From assembly GCF_004349265.1 (NCBI RefSeq), contig NZ_SMFL01000011.1:186001-250000 (forward strand): DNA of 64,000 nt, given 5' to 3'. Within the stretch, counting starts at the first letter, position 1. Each line of letters opens with the position of its first letter. The position numbers were made by a program, and so were the translations under genes. Source of the stretch: Dyadobacter psychrotolerans. Lineage in GTDB: Bacteria > Bacteroidota > Bacteroidia > Cytophagales > Spirosomataceae. Shown here piece after piece: positions 26,532 to 35,169 of the stretch. The notes under the pieces are model-generated. The model was not told where the DNA came from. It ran no database searches and saw nothing but the letters and a program-made list of their open reading frames with translations.

Positions 26532-27368
26532 ATGGGACAAAAGGTTAATCCTATAGGTCTGAGACTGGGAATTGTTAGAGGATGGGAGTCAAGTTGGTAC
26601 GGGGGAAAGGACTTTTCTGACAAACTTGTTGAAGACGAAAAAATTCGTAACTATATTAAGGCACGTATCCCTAAGGGATCGATTTCCAAAGTAGTTATTG
26701 AGCGCACTCTGAAACGCATCACACTTACTATACACACGGCTCGTCCGGGTATCGTAATCGGTAAAGGTGGTAGCGAGGTTGATAAAATCAAAGAAGAGCT
26801 TAAAAAGATTACAGGTAAAGATGTTCAGATTAACATCTACGAAATCAAACGTCCTGAAATCGATGCTAAACTGGTAGGCGAAGCAATCGCACAGCAATTG
26901 CAGGCTCGTATCTCTTACCGTCGTGCAATGAAGCAGTCTATCGCTTCGGCAATGCGTGTGGGAACACAGGGAATCAAAATTCGTTTGGCAGGTCGTTTGG
27001 GCGGAGCTGAAATGGCACGTACAGAAGAATACAAAGAAGGACGTATCCCTTTGCATACTTTGAGAGCTGATATTGACTATGCAATCTCTGAAGCACAAAC
27101 TATCTACGGTAAAATAGGTATTAAAGTGTGGATTTTTAAAGGAGAATTGTACGGTAAACGTGATCTGACTCCAAGTGCGGCAACTGCTGCTTCCGACAGA
27201 GCTGAAAGAAGCACAGGCGGAAACGACCGTGGCGGTAATGATCGTGGCGGAAGAGACAGAAGAGGCCCTCGTGGCGGAAATGAAGGCGGTGGAGCTCCAC
27301 GTGCTGACGGTGCAGGCGGCGGAAGCGAAGCTGATCGTCGTAAGAGAAATAAAAATAAGAAGAAGTAA
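26532..27368 (+). CDS. rpsC: 30S ribosomal protein S3 with RGG-like C-terminal extension
   Basis: uS3, 278 aa against about 233 in E. coli. It forms part of the mRNA entry tunnel and helicase site. Residues 1-214 are a complete S3: G-Q-K-V-N-P-I-G-x-R-L-G start, KH domain with G-x-x-G as V-I-G-K-G-G, and the G-R-L-G-G-A-E-M-A-R-T motif. Residues ~215-278 add an Arg/Gly/Asp-rich tail with repeated N-D-R-G-G and a Lys-rich end, likely disordered and RNA-binding. Confidence 0.98.
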   Translation: MGQKVNPIGLRLGIVRGWESSWYGGKDFSDKLVEDEKIRNYIKARIPKGSISKVVIERTLKRITLTIHTARPGIVIGKGGSEVDKIKEELKKITGKDVQINIYEIKRPEIDAKLVGEAIAQQLQARISYRRAMKQSIASAMRVGTQGIKIRLAGRLGGAEMARTEEYKEGRIPLHTLRADIDYAISEAQTIYGKIGIKVWIFKGELYGKRDLTPSAATAASDRAERSTGGNDRGGNDRGGRDRRGPRGGNEGGGAPRADGAGGGSEADRRKRNKNKKK

Positions 27369-27414
27369 TCCGACATTTTCCGGTTTTTTAAATCGGTTCA
27401 AATAGATTAGAATC

Positions 27415-27840
27415 ATGTTACAGCCGAAAAGAACAAAATTTCGCAAGCAACAAAAAAACAAGGGAGCAGAAAAAGGTCTGGCCACTCGTGGTCATGAAAT
27501 CGCTTTCGGATCCTTTGCAATTAAGTCGCTTGAACCAGGCTGGCTAACAGCACGTCAAATTGAAGCAGCGCGTATTTCAGTGACGCGGGCTATGAAACGT
27601 GAAGGCCAGGTTTGGATTCGTGTTTTCCCTGACAAACCTATTACCAAAAAACCTGCAGAGGTTCGTATGGGTAAAGGTAAGGGTGCTCCTGAGTACTGGG
27701 TAGCTCCTGTTAAGCCAGGAACGATCATTTTCGAAGCAACCGGTGTTGCACTCGAAACTGCTAATGAAGCATTGCGTTTGGCTGCTCAAAAGTTGCCAAT
27801 CAAAACAAAGTTCGTGGTACGTCGGGATTATCAGGAATAG
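27415..27840 (+). CDS. rplP: 50S ribosomal protein L16
   Basis: uL16, 141 aa, contacts the A-site tRNA. It starts M-L-Q-P-K-R-T-K-F-R-K. The E-P-G-W-L-T-A-R-Q-I-E-A-A-R segment, K-P-A-E-V-R-M-G-K-G-K-G-A-P-E-Y-W-V and the L-P-I-K-T-K-F-V end identify it. Normal length. Confidence 0.99.
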   Translation: MLQPKRTKFRKQQKNKGAEKGLATRGHEIAFGSFAIKSLEPGWLTARQIEAARISVTRAMKREGQVWIRVFPDKPITKKPAEVRMGKGKGAPEYWVAPVKPGTIIFEATGVALETANEALRLAAQKLPIKTKFVVRRDYQE

Positions 27841-27884
27841 GACCAACCCCGAACGTATCTAAGAACCGCTAATTATCAAAAGCA

Positions 27885-28079
27885 ATGACTAGTAAAGAAA
27901 TAAAAGATCTGTCGCAGGATCAGCTCAAAGAGCAGATCGCCCAGGAGAGAGAGCGCTTACTACGGTTGAAATTTGCTCACGCAATTTCTCCTATCGAGAA
28001 CCCTTTGCGTATTCGCGCCTCACGTAAAGAAGTAGCTAGACTCTTAACCGAGCTGTCGGTTAAAGGAAACCAACAGTAA
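27885..28079 (+). CDS. rpmC: 50S ribosomal protein L29
   Basis: uL29, 64 aa, a two-helix protein at the tunnel exit. The L-R-L-K-F-A-H-A motif, a variant of the family L-R-F-Q-x-A, is followed by I-R-A-S-R-K-E-V-A-R-L. 44 bp after rplP. Confidence 0.98.
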   Translation: MTSKEIKDLSQDQLKEQIAQERERLLRLKFAHAISPIENPLRIRASRKEVARLLTELSVKGNQQ

Positions 28080-28093
28080 ATCAGTTAGAAATT

Positions 28094-28357
28094 ATGGAGG
28101 CAACAGAAAGAAACTTACGGAAAGAAAGAGTAGGTAAAGTAGTGAGCAACAAGATGGACAAGTCTTGTGTAATCACTGTTGAACGTAAAGTTAAGCACCC
28201 GATGTACGGTAAGTTTATGACCAAAACTACCAAATTGATGGTGCATGACGAAAGTAACCAGGTTGGTATCGGTGATACGATCAAAGTTATGGAAACCCGT
28301 CCGCTTAGTAAGAATAAGCGTTGGAGATTAGTAGAAATCCTTGAAAAAGCTAAGTAA
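28094..28357 (+). CDS. rpsQ: 30S ribosomal protein S17
   Basis: uS17, 87 aa, an early 16S rRNA-binding OB-fold protein. R-K-E-R-V-G-K-V-V-S-N-K-M-D-K-S and R-K-V-K-H-P-M-Y-G-K, then T-R-P-L-S-K-N-K-R-W, are typical. 3 bp before rplN. Confidence 0.99.
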   Translation: MEATERNLRKERVGKVVSNKMDKSCVITVERKVKHPMYGKFMTKTTKLMVHDESNQVGIGDTIKVMETRPLSKNKRWRLVEILEKAK

Positions 28358-28360
28358 CAA

Positions 28361-28729
28361 ATGGTACAGCAAGAATCAAGACTGTCGGTAGCAGACAACA
28401 GTGGAGCGAAGGAAGTACTCGTAATTCGTGTACTTGGCGGAACTGGCAAACGCTATGCCTCAGTAGGCGATAAGATCGTCGTAACAGTAAAATCTGCTCT
28501 TTCTTCGAGCAATATGAAAAAAGGAACGGTATCCAAAGCCGTTGTTGTACGGACTAAAAAGGAAGTACGACGCAAGGATGGTACATACATCCGTTTTGAA
28601 GATAATGCAGCGGTTTTATTGAACAACAATGATGAACCACGCGGTACACGTATCTTCGGCCCTGTAGCAAGGGAATTGCGCGAAAAGCAGTTTATGAAGA
28701 TCGTATCACTGGCACCTGAAGTGTTGTAA
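28361..28729 (+). CDS. rplN: 50S ribosomal protein L14
   Basis: uL14, 122 aa, part of intersubunit bridges B5/B8. It begins M-V-Q-Q-E-S-R-L-x-V-A-D-N-S-G-A-K and ends I-V-S-L-A-P-E-V-L, matching the family along its full length. Confidence 0.99.
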   Translation: MVQQESRLSVADNSGAKEVLVIRVLGGTGKRYASVGDKIVVTVKSALSSSNMKKGTVSKAVVVRTKKEVRRKDGTYIRFEDNAAVLLNNNDEPRGTRIFGPVARELREKQFMKIVSLAPEVL

Positions 28730-28777
28730 GAAATCAGAATTAAAGTATTTCTTTAAACCGATAAGAGAATATCTCAA

Positions 28778-29119
28778 ATGGAAAGTAAAAATAAAAAAGC
28801 ACCTGCAAAATTACACATCCGTAAAGGCGATACCGTTAAGGTTATTTCCGGAAACGCGAAAGGTGAAACAGGTGTTATCAAAAAAGTGCTTATTGAAAAA
28901 TCAAGAGCTACTGTGGAAGGTGTCAATCTGATCACCAAACATGTGAAACCAAATGCACAAAATCCACAGGGAAGCATTGAGAAGCTTGAAGGAACTATCC
29001 ACATCAGCAATTTGAAAGTGGTAGATCCTAAAACCGGGGAGCCAACCCGCACAGGCCGTAAAGCAGACGACAAAGGAAAATTACAGCGTTTCTCTAAAAA
29101 GACAGGAGAGTTTTTATAA
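28778..29119 (+). CDS. rplX: 50S ribosomal protein L24
   Basis: uL24, 113 aa, an assembly initiator with a KOW motif (K-G-D-T-V-K-V-I-S-G-N-A-K-G). I-T-K-H-V-K-P and the Q-G-S-I-E segment are conserved. It starts 48 bp after rplN. Confidence 0.98.
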   Translation: MESKNKKAPAKLHIRKGDTVKVISGNAKGETGVIKKVLIEKSRATVEGVNLITKHVKPNAQNPQGSIEKLEGTIHISNLKVVDPKTGEPTRTGRKADDKGKLQRFSKKTGEFL

Positions 29120-29193
29120 GACTCCCTTTCAGGAAAGCTGACAGATAATAAATAAGCGAGTGGGTCGGCAATCCACAATAACTATCTAAAACG

Positions 29194-29754
29194 ATGGCAC
29201 AGCCAAGATTAAAAGAAAAGTACGTAAGCGAAATAGTTTCGCAGCTGAAAGACAAGTTTCAGTATAAGTCAGTGATGCAGGTTCCGCGTCTGACTAAAAT
29301 TGTAATCAACAAAGGTATTGGTGCAGCAGTTGCTGACAAAAAACTGGTTGATGTAGGTGTTGAAGAACTTACTACGATAACAGGACAAAAGGCAATCGCT
29401 ACGATTTCCAAAAAAGCTGTTTCGAACTTTAAGTTACGCGAAAACATGCCGATCGGAGCGAAAGTTACTTTACGCGGCGATCGTATGTATGAGTTCCTGG
29501 ATCGTCTGACTGCAATCGCAATGCCTCGTGTACGTGATTTCAAAGGTATCAGCGACAAAGGTTTCGACGGACGTGGTAACTACACATTCGGTGTTAAGGA
29601 GCAGATTATCTTCCCTGAAATCTCTATCGAAAAGGTAAGCAAGATCACAGGTATGGATATTACGTTTGTTACTTCAACCAATTCTGACGAAGAAAGTTAT
29701 GAATTGCTGAAAGCACTCGGAATGCCTTTCACTAATGCGAACAAACAAGGATAA
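29194..29754 (+). CDS. rplE: 50S ribosomal protein L5
   Basis: uL5, 186 aa, binds 5S rRNA and the P-site tRNA elbow. V-P-R-L-T-K-I-V-I-N-K-G-I-G, the G-Q-K-A segment and F-G-V-K-E-Q-I-I-F-P-E-I are diagnostic. Full length. Confidence 0.99.
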   Translation: MAQPRLKEKYVSEIVSQLKDKFQYKSVMQVPRLTKIVINKGIGAAVADKKLVDVGVEELTTITGQKAIATISKKAVSNFKLRENMPIGAKVTLRGDRMYEFLDRLTAIAMPRVRDFKGISDKGFDGRGNYTFGVKEQIIFPEISIEKVSKITGMDITFVTSTNSDEESYELLKALGMPFTNANKQG

Positions 29755-29781
29755 TTCTTAAGAGTAAGATATTTACCGACA

Positions 29782-30051
29782 ATGGCAAAAGAATCAGTAA
29801 AAGCACGGGAAAGAAAAAGACAAGCACTGGTAGCTCGTTATGCTGAAAAGCGTAAAACATTGAAAGCTGCTGAGGATTGGGTTGGTCTTGATAAATTACC
29901 ACGTAACTCTTCACCTGTACGTCTGCACAATCGTTGCAAAATCACAGGAAGACCCCGCGGGTATATGCGTAAATTCGGAATTTCAAGAGTTCTGTTCCGG
30001 GATATGGCTTCAGAAGGCAAAATTCCGGGTGTTACAAAATCAAGTTGGTAA
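29782..30051 (+). CDS. rpsN: 30S ribosomal protein S14, zinc-free type
   Basis: uS14, 89 aa, the longer form without a CxxC zinc ribbon: only one Cys is present (in H-N-R-C). The R-P-R-G-Y-M-R-K-F-G-I-S-R motif and the S-S-W end are conserved. It is the last gene before an internal promoter. Confidence 0.98.
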   Translation: MAKESVKARERKRQALVARYAEKRKTLKAAEDWVGLDKLPRNSSPVRLHNRCKITGRPRGYMRKFGISRVLFRDMASEGKIPGVTKSSW

Positions 30052-30080
30052 GAATACTTTCAATTCTGATTTCAATTACT

Positions 30081-30088
30081 TAACTTTG
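30081..30088 (+). promoter_or_regulatory. Internal promoter element before rpsH
   Basis: TAACTTTG fits TAnnTTTG and is followed by CACTCCCG, the same kind of start-site context as at fusA (TTTTGCACTC). It would give a leader of about 35 nt to rpsH and a second transcript for rpsH to secY and beyond. Confidence 0.55.
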
Positions 30089-30128
30089 CACTCCCGTTTA
30101 AAAGGGGTGTACAAAACCAGGCATAAAA

Positions 30129-30527
30129 ATGTTAACGGATCCAATAGCAGATTATCTAACCAGACTCAGAAACGCCATTAAAGCGAAGCACAGAGTTGTA
30201 GAGATACCTGCGTCCAACATAAAAAAAGAAATAACCAAGGTACTTTTTGATAAAGGGTATATCCAGAGTTATAAATTTGACGAAATCGGGCCTCAGGGTA
30301 TAATCAAGATAGCCTTGAAATACAATGCTGTGACTAAGCAATCTGCAATTGTGAAATTGGAGAGAGTTAGTAAGCCTGGACTACGTAAATATTCAGGTTC
30401 ATCAACACTTCCGCGTGTTTTGGGTGGATTAGGAACTGTAATCATCTCAACTTCTAAAGGAGTGATGACTGACAAAGAAGCTAAGACGCTGAACGTAGGT
30501 GGAGAAGTGTTATGTTTCGTGTATTAA
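30129..30527 (+). CDS. rpsH: 30S ribosomal protein S8
   Basis: uS8, 132 aa, organises the 30S platform; in E. coli it is the repressor of the spc operon. D-P-I-A-D-Y-L-T-R-L-R-N-A at the start and S-T-S-K-G-V-M-T-D-K-E-A near the end identify it. A promoter element lies just upstream. Confidence 0.99.
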   Translation: MLTDPIADYLTRLRNAIKAKHRVVEIPASNIKKEITKVLFDKGYIQSYKFDEIGPQGIIKIALKYNAVTKQSAIVKLERVSKPGLRKYSGSSTLPRVLGGLGTVIISTSKGVMTDKEAKTLNVGGEVLCFVY

Positions 30528-30548
30528 TATTTTAAAGTTATTCAGGAA

Positions 30549-31106
30549 ATGTCACGTATAGGAAATAAAATTATTGTTTTACCGGCAGGTGTCTCTGTAT
30601 CAGTTGCAGATGACAATGTTGTATCGGTGAAAGGTCCGAAGGGAACACTTACTCAGTCTGTAGACACTGACATGATTGTCGAGGTTGAAGGAAACGAGGT
30701 AAAAGTAAAGCGCCCTACCGAACAGAAACGTCACAAAGCATTACATGGTTTGTATCGTTCATTGATCAATAACATGATCATCGGTGTAGATGCCGGATAT
30801 AAGAAGGAATTGGAAATCATAGGTGTTGGTTACAAAGCAACTGCAACTAACAATGTGCTTGAATTGCAGCTAGGATACTCCCATAATATCTTTATGGCTA
30901 TTCCTGAGGAAATTAAGCTTACAACTACTTCTGAAAAAGGCCAGAATCCGAAAGTAATTTTGGAAGGTATTGACAAAGAGTTGATAGGTTCTGTTGCTGC
31001 GAAAATCAAGTCGTTGCGTAAAGTTGAGCCATACAAAGGTAAAGGTATACGTTTTGTTGGAGAAATAGTACGTCGTAAAGCTGGTAAGTCTGCCTCTAAG
31101 AAGTAG
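30549..31106 (+). CDS. rplF: 50S ribosomal protein L6
   Basis: uL6, 185 aa, two similar alpha/beta domains near the factor-binding site. S-R-I-G-N-K-I at the start, K-G-P-K-G-T-L in domain 1 and the Y-K-G-K-G-I-R motif near the end are typical. Full length. Confidence 0.99.
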   Translation: MSRIGNKIIVLPAGVSVSVADDNVVSVKGPKGTLTQSVDTDMIVEVEGNEVKVKRPTEQKRHKALHGLYRSLINNMIIGVDAGYKKELEIIGVGYKATATNNVLELQLGYSHNIFMAIPEEIKLTTTSEKGQNPKVILEGIDKELIGSVAAKIKSLRKVEPYKGKGIRFVGEIVRRKAGKSASKK

Positions 31107-31153
31107 TGCGTAGCCACAGGATAATGTTATAAACAAGTTAGATAAGATTAAAA

Positions 31154-31507
31154 ATGGCTATCGGAAAAGTAGATAGGAGACAACGCCTTAAATACCACAT
31201 TCGTAAGAAAGTGAAAGGCAGTTCTGAACGTCCGAGATTATCGGTTTTTCGTTCAAACACCAGTATTTACGCGCAAATAATAGATGATATAAGTGGTGTG
31301 ACTCTTGCGAGTGCATCATCCGTAGATCTGGGAGGCAGAAAAGAGAATTCAAATATCGAAGTAGCTACTCAGGTTGGTAAAAAAATAGCCGAAAAGGCAC
31401 AGGAAGCAGGTATACAGGCGGTTGTATTTGACCGTAACGGATATTTGTATCACGGTAAAGTTAAAGCATTGGCCGAAGGAGCTCGTGAGGGTGGCCTGAA
31501 ATTCTAA
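31154..31507 (+). CDS. rplR: 50S ribosomal protein L18
   Basis: uL18, 117 aa, carries 5S rRNA together with L5. R-P-R-L-S-V-F-R-S-N-x-x-I-Y-A-Q, and the C-terminal F-D-R-N-G-Y-L-Y-H-G-K-V-K-A-L-A-E-G-A-R-E motif, read along its length. Confidence 0.99.
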   Translation: MAIGKVDRRQRLKYHIRKKVKGSSERPRLSVFRSNTSIYAQIIDDISGVTLASASSVDLGGRKENSNIEVATQVGKKIAEKAQEAGIQAVVFDRNGYLYHGKVKALAEGAREGGLKF

Positions 31508-31521
31508 GAATAACAAAGACT

Positions 31522-32037
31522 ATGTCTACAAATACAAGACCTTCAAAGGTTAACGAATCGGATCTGAAAGAACGCGTAGTAGCGATCAATCGGGTAGCAA
31601 AAGTAGTAAAAGGCGGTCGCCGTTTCAGCTTTTCAGCTATTGTTGTAGTAGGTGACGGAAACGGTACCGTAGGCCACGGCCTTGGTAAAGCGAACGAAGT
31701 TACTGATGCAATCGCAAAGGGAATTGATGACGCGAAAAAGAACCTGATCCAGATTCCTATGCTGAAACATACTGTTCCTCACGAAATGGAAGGTAAATTC
31801 AGCGGTGGATTTGTTCTGATCAAGCCGGCAGCGCCTGGTACAGGTGTACTTGCAGGTGGTCCGATGCGTGCCGTTTTGGAAAGTGCAGGTATCAAGGATG
31901 TATTAGCGAAATCAAAAGGTTCTTCTAATCCACACAATGTTATCAAGGCTACAATTGATGCGCTTTTGAAAATGAGAGCTCCTCATCAGATTGCCTTCCA
32001 GCGTGGGGTTAAATTGGACAAAGTATTTAACGGATAA
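31522..32037 (+). CDS. rpsE: 30S ribosomal protein S5
   Basis: uS5, 171 aa, lines the mRNA entry with S3 and S4. Double-stranded-RNA-binding-like N-terminal domain (L-K-E-R-V-V-A-I-N-R-V-A-K-V-V-K-G-G-R-R), G-H-G-L-G-K-A-N-E-V, and K-S-K-G-S-S-N-P-H-N. Full length. Confidence 0.99.
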   Translation: MSTNTRPSKVNESDLKERVVAINRVAKVVKGGRRFSFSAIVVVGDGNGTVGHGLGKANEVTDAIAKGIDDAKKNLIQIPMLKHTVPHEMEGKFSGGFVLIKPAAPGTGVLAGGPMRAVLESAGIKDVLAKSKGSSNPHNVIKATIDALLKMRAPHQIAFQRGVKLDKVFNG

Positions 32038-32073
32038 TCTCCTTAAGAGAGCATCCTCTATCTGATAGTAATC

Positions 32074-32253
32074 ATGTCAAAAGTACGTATTACACAAGTT
32101 AAAAGTACAATCGACCGTCCGGAGAAGCAGAAGCTGACGATTAAAGCGTTAGGTCTGGGTAAATTGAACAGGACTGTTGAAAAGGAAAACAGCGAAGCTA
32201 TTGCGGGAATGATCCGTAAAGTAAGCCATTTGGTTAAAGTTGAAGAAATTTAA
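32074..32253 (+). CDS. rpmD: 50S ribosomal protein L30
   Basis: uL30, 59 aa, a short ferredoxin-like-fold protein. It reads M-S-K-V-R-I-T-Q-V-K-S-T-I-D-R-P, then the typical K-A-L-G-L-G-K-L-N-R-T-V. Its place between rpsE and rplO is the standard spc order. Confidence 0.97.
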   Translation: MSKVRITQVKSTIDRPEKQKLTIKALGLGKLNRTVEKENSEAIAGMIRKVSHLVKVEEI

Positions 32254-32266
32254 TATATACGATAGT

Positions 32267-32713
32267 ATGAATCTTAGTTCATTAAAACCGGCTGCTGGCT
32301 CCGTTAAAGTTGGAAAGCGAGTTGGACGTGGTCAGGGATCCGGTAAAGGAGGAACTTCTGCACGTGGACATAAAGGTGCTCAATCACGTTCAGGATACAG
32401 CCGCAAGGTTGGTTTTGAAGGTGGACAGATGCCCCTTCAGAGACGTTTACCTAAATTCGGATTTAATAACATTAACCGGGTTGAATATAAAGCGTTGAAT
32501 CTTGATGCGATCCAGAATCTTGCAGAAAAAACCAATGCAACTGTTATTACATTGGATATGATTCGTGAAAACGGTCTTTGTGCAAAAAAGGATCTTGTTA
32601 AAATTCTTAACCGTGGTGCAATTACGTCGGCTGTTGAAGTTCAGGCGAATGGGTTCTCTTCATCGGCTATTGAGTCGATCGAAAAGGCGGGAGGAAAAGC
32701 AGTTAAGTTATAA
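32267..32713 (+). CDS. rplO: 50S ribosomal protein L15
   Basis: uL15, 148 aa, a late-assembly 50S protein. L-K-P-A-x-G-S-V-K at the start, and the Gly-rich R-V-G-R-G-Q-G-S-G-K-G-G-T-S-A-R-G-H-K-G-A-Q motif. The ATG at 32267 is used; an in-frame TTG at 32240 would overlap the end of rpmD and adds residues not in the family. Confidence 0.98.
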   Translation: MNLSSLKPAAGSVKVGKRVGRGQGSGKGGTSARGHKGAQSRSGYSRKVGFEGGQMPLQRRLPKFGFNNINRVEYKALNLDAIQNLAEKTNATVITLDMIRENGLCAKKDLVKILNRGAITSAVEVQANGFSSSAIESIEKAGGKAVKL

Positions 32714-32773
32714 CACTTGTTTTTCGGTAGAACATTTATTGTTTTTATCGGGTAGCTAATGTAAGCCCATAAC

Positions 32774-34087
32774 ATGAAACGATTTTTTGAGACGATAAAA
32801 CACATATTTTCAATAGAGGAGTTGAGAACACGTATTCTCAACACTCTTTTGTTTATAACGATATTCCGTTTAGGGTCTTATATAGCTTTGCCAGGTGTTG
32901 AGCCTGATCAAATGAATGTTTCGACTCAGGGTCTTTTAGGCCTGTTGGATACTTTCCTGGGTGGGGCTTTTAGCAAAGCCTCCATTTTTGCATTAGGTAT
33001 CATGCCGTATATCTCGGCATCCATTGCAATTCAGCTGTTGACTATGGCGCTGCCATATTTCCAGAAGATGCAAAAGGAGGGAGAATCAGGGCGTAAGAAA
33101 TTGAACCAGATCACAAGGGTATTGACAATTGTTGTTACACTTGTGCAGGGTACTGCTTATCTGAACACAACAGTGCCTGATGAAGCATTACTTGTTTCAC
33201 GTAGTTTGTTCTCTATTTCTTCTGTATTTGTTCTTACAGCTGGCACCATGTTTTGCATGTGGCTTGGAGAAAGAATTACAGACAAAGGAATTGGTAACGG
33301 GATATCCATGCTGATCATGATCGGTATTGTATCACGTTTTCCGGGAGCTATTTACAAGGAATTTGTATCAAGAGGTAGCGGCGGAATCTTGTTGTTCACA
33401 ATTGAGATTGTTGCTCTTTACTTCGTCATCATGGGTGCGGTAATGCTTACTCAGGCAGTTCGCAGAATCCCAATTCAGTATGCCAAGCAGGTTGTAGGGA
33501 ACAGGGTTATGGGCGGTCAGCGCCAGTATCTTCCTTTAAAGCTAAACGCTGCTGGTGTTATGCCAATTATCTTTGCACAGGCTTTGATGTTTATACCATC
33601 ACTCGGTGCTTCATACTTCGCAGAAAAGAGTGATTTTGCCAGCAATGTTGCAACGATATTTGCTAATTATACAACCTGGCAGTACAACTTACTGTTTGCG
33701 TTTTTAATTATAGTTTTCACCTTTTTCTATACGGCGATATCTGTGAATCCACAGCAAATTTCTGATGATATGAAAAGAGGCGGTGGTTTTATCCCAGGTG
33801 TTAAGCCAGGTCAGCAAACTTCCGAATATATCAGTTCTATTTTGGATAGAATTACATTTCCAGGGTCGCTTATGTTAGCACTTGTTGCTATCCTTCCTGC
33901 CTTTGCAAGTATGTTTGGTGTGTCAACAGACTTTGCTCACTTCTTCGGAGGTACTTCGCTTCTGATTATGGTCGGTGTTGTTTTGGATACATTGCAGCAG
34001 GTGGAAAGTTACTTATTAATGCGCAGATACGAAGGGTTGATGAAATCTGGTCGTGTAAAAGGTAGGACAGAGAGTGTTGCTATCTGA
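32774..34087 (+). CDS. secY: Protein translocase subunit SecY
   Basis: Central pore subunit of the Sec translocon, 437 aa with 10 membrane helices. The N-terminal helix motif L-R-x-R-I-L-x-T-L and helix-2/plug region I-M-P-Y-I-S-A-S-I-A-I-Q are clear, as are the cytoplasmic loops with Q-Y-A-K-Q-V-V and G-F-I-P-G-V-K-P-G-Q. It sits 60 bp after rplO with map next; adk, present here in many other bacteria, is absent. Confidence 0.98.
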   Translation: MKRFFETIKHIFSIEELRTRILNTLLFITIFRLGSYIALPGVEPDQMNVSTQGLLGLLDTFLGGAFSKASIFALGIMPYISASIAIQLLTMALPYFQKMQKEGESGRKKLNQITRVLTIVVTLVQGTAYLNTTVPDEALLVSRSLFSISSVFVLTAGTMFCMWLGERITDKGIGNGISMLIMIGIVSRFPGAIYKEFVSRGSGGILLFTIEIVALYFVIMGAVMLTQAVRRIPIQYAKQVVGNRVMGGQRQYLPLKLNAAGVMPIIFAQALMFIPSLGASYFAEKSDFASNVATIFANYTTWQYNLLFAFLIIVFTFFYTAISVNPQQISDDMKRGGGFIPGVKPGQQTSEYISSILDRITFPGSLMLALVAILPAFASMFGVSTDFAHFFGGTSLLIMVGVVLDTLQQVESYLLMRRYEGLMKSGRVKGRTESVAI

Positions 34088-34096
34088 TAATAGAGA

Positions 34097-34891
34097 ATGA
34101 TTTATCTGAAAACCGAAGAGGAAATCGACCTCATTAAGATAAGTGCCCAGGTTTTGGGAAAAGCACATGCAGAGGTTGCTCAATGGGTTAAACCAGGAGT
34201 AGCTACAAAAAAGCTGGACGTGATAGCTGAGGAGTATATCAGAGATAACGGAGGAATTCCTTCATTTAAGGGCTTCAATAATTTTCCGGCGTCGCTTTGT
34301 ATCTCTGTTAATGAAGTGGTAGTTCATGGTTTTCCAAGTAACTACATCTTAAAAGACGGCGATATTGTTTCAATTGATTGTGGTGTTAAACTGAACGGCT
34401 TTCACAGCGACAGTGCCTACACTTATCCAATCGGTGAAGTATCGAAAGAAGTGATGGATCTGCTAACGGCTACGAAAAGATCTTTGTACTTAGGTATAAA
34501 TCAGGCAGTAGACGGGCTGAGAATGGGAGATGTTGGAAGTGCGATCCAAAGTTATGTTGAAGGAAAAGGTTACACAGTCGTACGGGAACTTGTAGGACAT
34601 GGTGTCGGAAGAAGTCTTCACGAAAGTCCGGAAGTACCTAATTATGGTAAAAAGGGCAAGGGGATCAAGTTGAAGGAAGGCATGGTTTTGGCCATTGAAC
34701 CGATGATTAACCTGGGAACCAAAAGTGTAATGCAGGAGCGTGACGGTTGGACGATCAGAACAAGTGACCGCAAATTTTCAGCTCATTTTGAGCATACCAT
34801 TGTGGTTCGGAAAGGCAAAGCCGAAATTCTGACGACGTTTGATTATATTGAAAAAGTGACGGCCAACACCAGCCTTATGGTAGAGGCATAG
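34097..34891 (+). CDS. map: Type I methionine aminopeptidase
   Basis: Removes the initiator Met from nascent proteins; 264 aa, a metal-dependent pita-bread-fold enzyme. Visible ligands: His in V-V-V-H-G, Asp in S-I-D-C-G and the second Asp in F-H-S-D, then G-H-G-V-G-R and the Glu residues in I-E-P and F-E-H-T. It starts 9 bp after secY, so the two are co-translated. Confidence 0.98.
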   Translation: MIYLKTEEEIDLIKISAQVLGKAHAEVAQWVKPGVATKKLDVIAEEYIRDNGGIPSFKGFNNFPASLCISVNEVVVHGFPSNYILKDGDIVSIDCGVKLNGFHSDSAYTYPIGEVSKEVMDLLTATKRSLYLGINQAVDGLRMGDVGSAIQSYVEGKGYTVVRELVGHGVGRSLHESPEVPNYGKKGKGIKLKEGMVLAIEPMINLGTKSVMQERDGWTIRTSDRKFSAHFEHTIVVRKGKAEILTTFDYIEKVTANTSLMVEA

Positions 34892-34906
34892 TAATAAACG
34901 CTAAGA

Positions 34907-35125
34907 ATGGCAAAACAAGCATCAATCGAACAAGACGGAGTAATCTTAGAGGCACTCTCAAACGCAATGTTTCGTGTGGTATTGGAAAATAAACATGAAG
35001 TTATTGCCCACATTTCGGGAAAAATGAGAATGCACTATATTAAAATATTACCGGGCGACCGTGTTAAGTTGGAAATGTCTCCTTACGACTTATCAAAGGC
35101 AAGAATTACTTACCGGTACAAATAG
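34907..35125 (+). CDS. infA: Translation initiation factor IF-1
   Basis: 72 aa OB-fold factor that blocks the A site during initiation. G-V-I-L-E-A-L-x-N-A-M-F-R-V, H-I-S-G-K-M-R-M and the I-x-Y-R-Y-K end are conserved. 15 bp after map. Confidence 0.99.
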   Translation: MAKQASIEQDGVILEALSNAMFRVVLENKHEVIAHISGKMRMHYIKILPGDRVKLEMSPYDLSKARITYRYK

Positions 35126-35169
35126 TAGGAGAAGACCACCTGAATATTAACAAATAAGTAACATTCGAG

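Noticed and set aside
26589..27485. 298-codon open frame on the minus strand opposite rpsC and the rplP start
   Set aside because: It lies antisense to a clearly real ribosomal gene, is Cys/Ser/Phe-rich without any domain, and begins inside rplP. It is a by-product of rpsC codon use.
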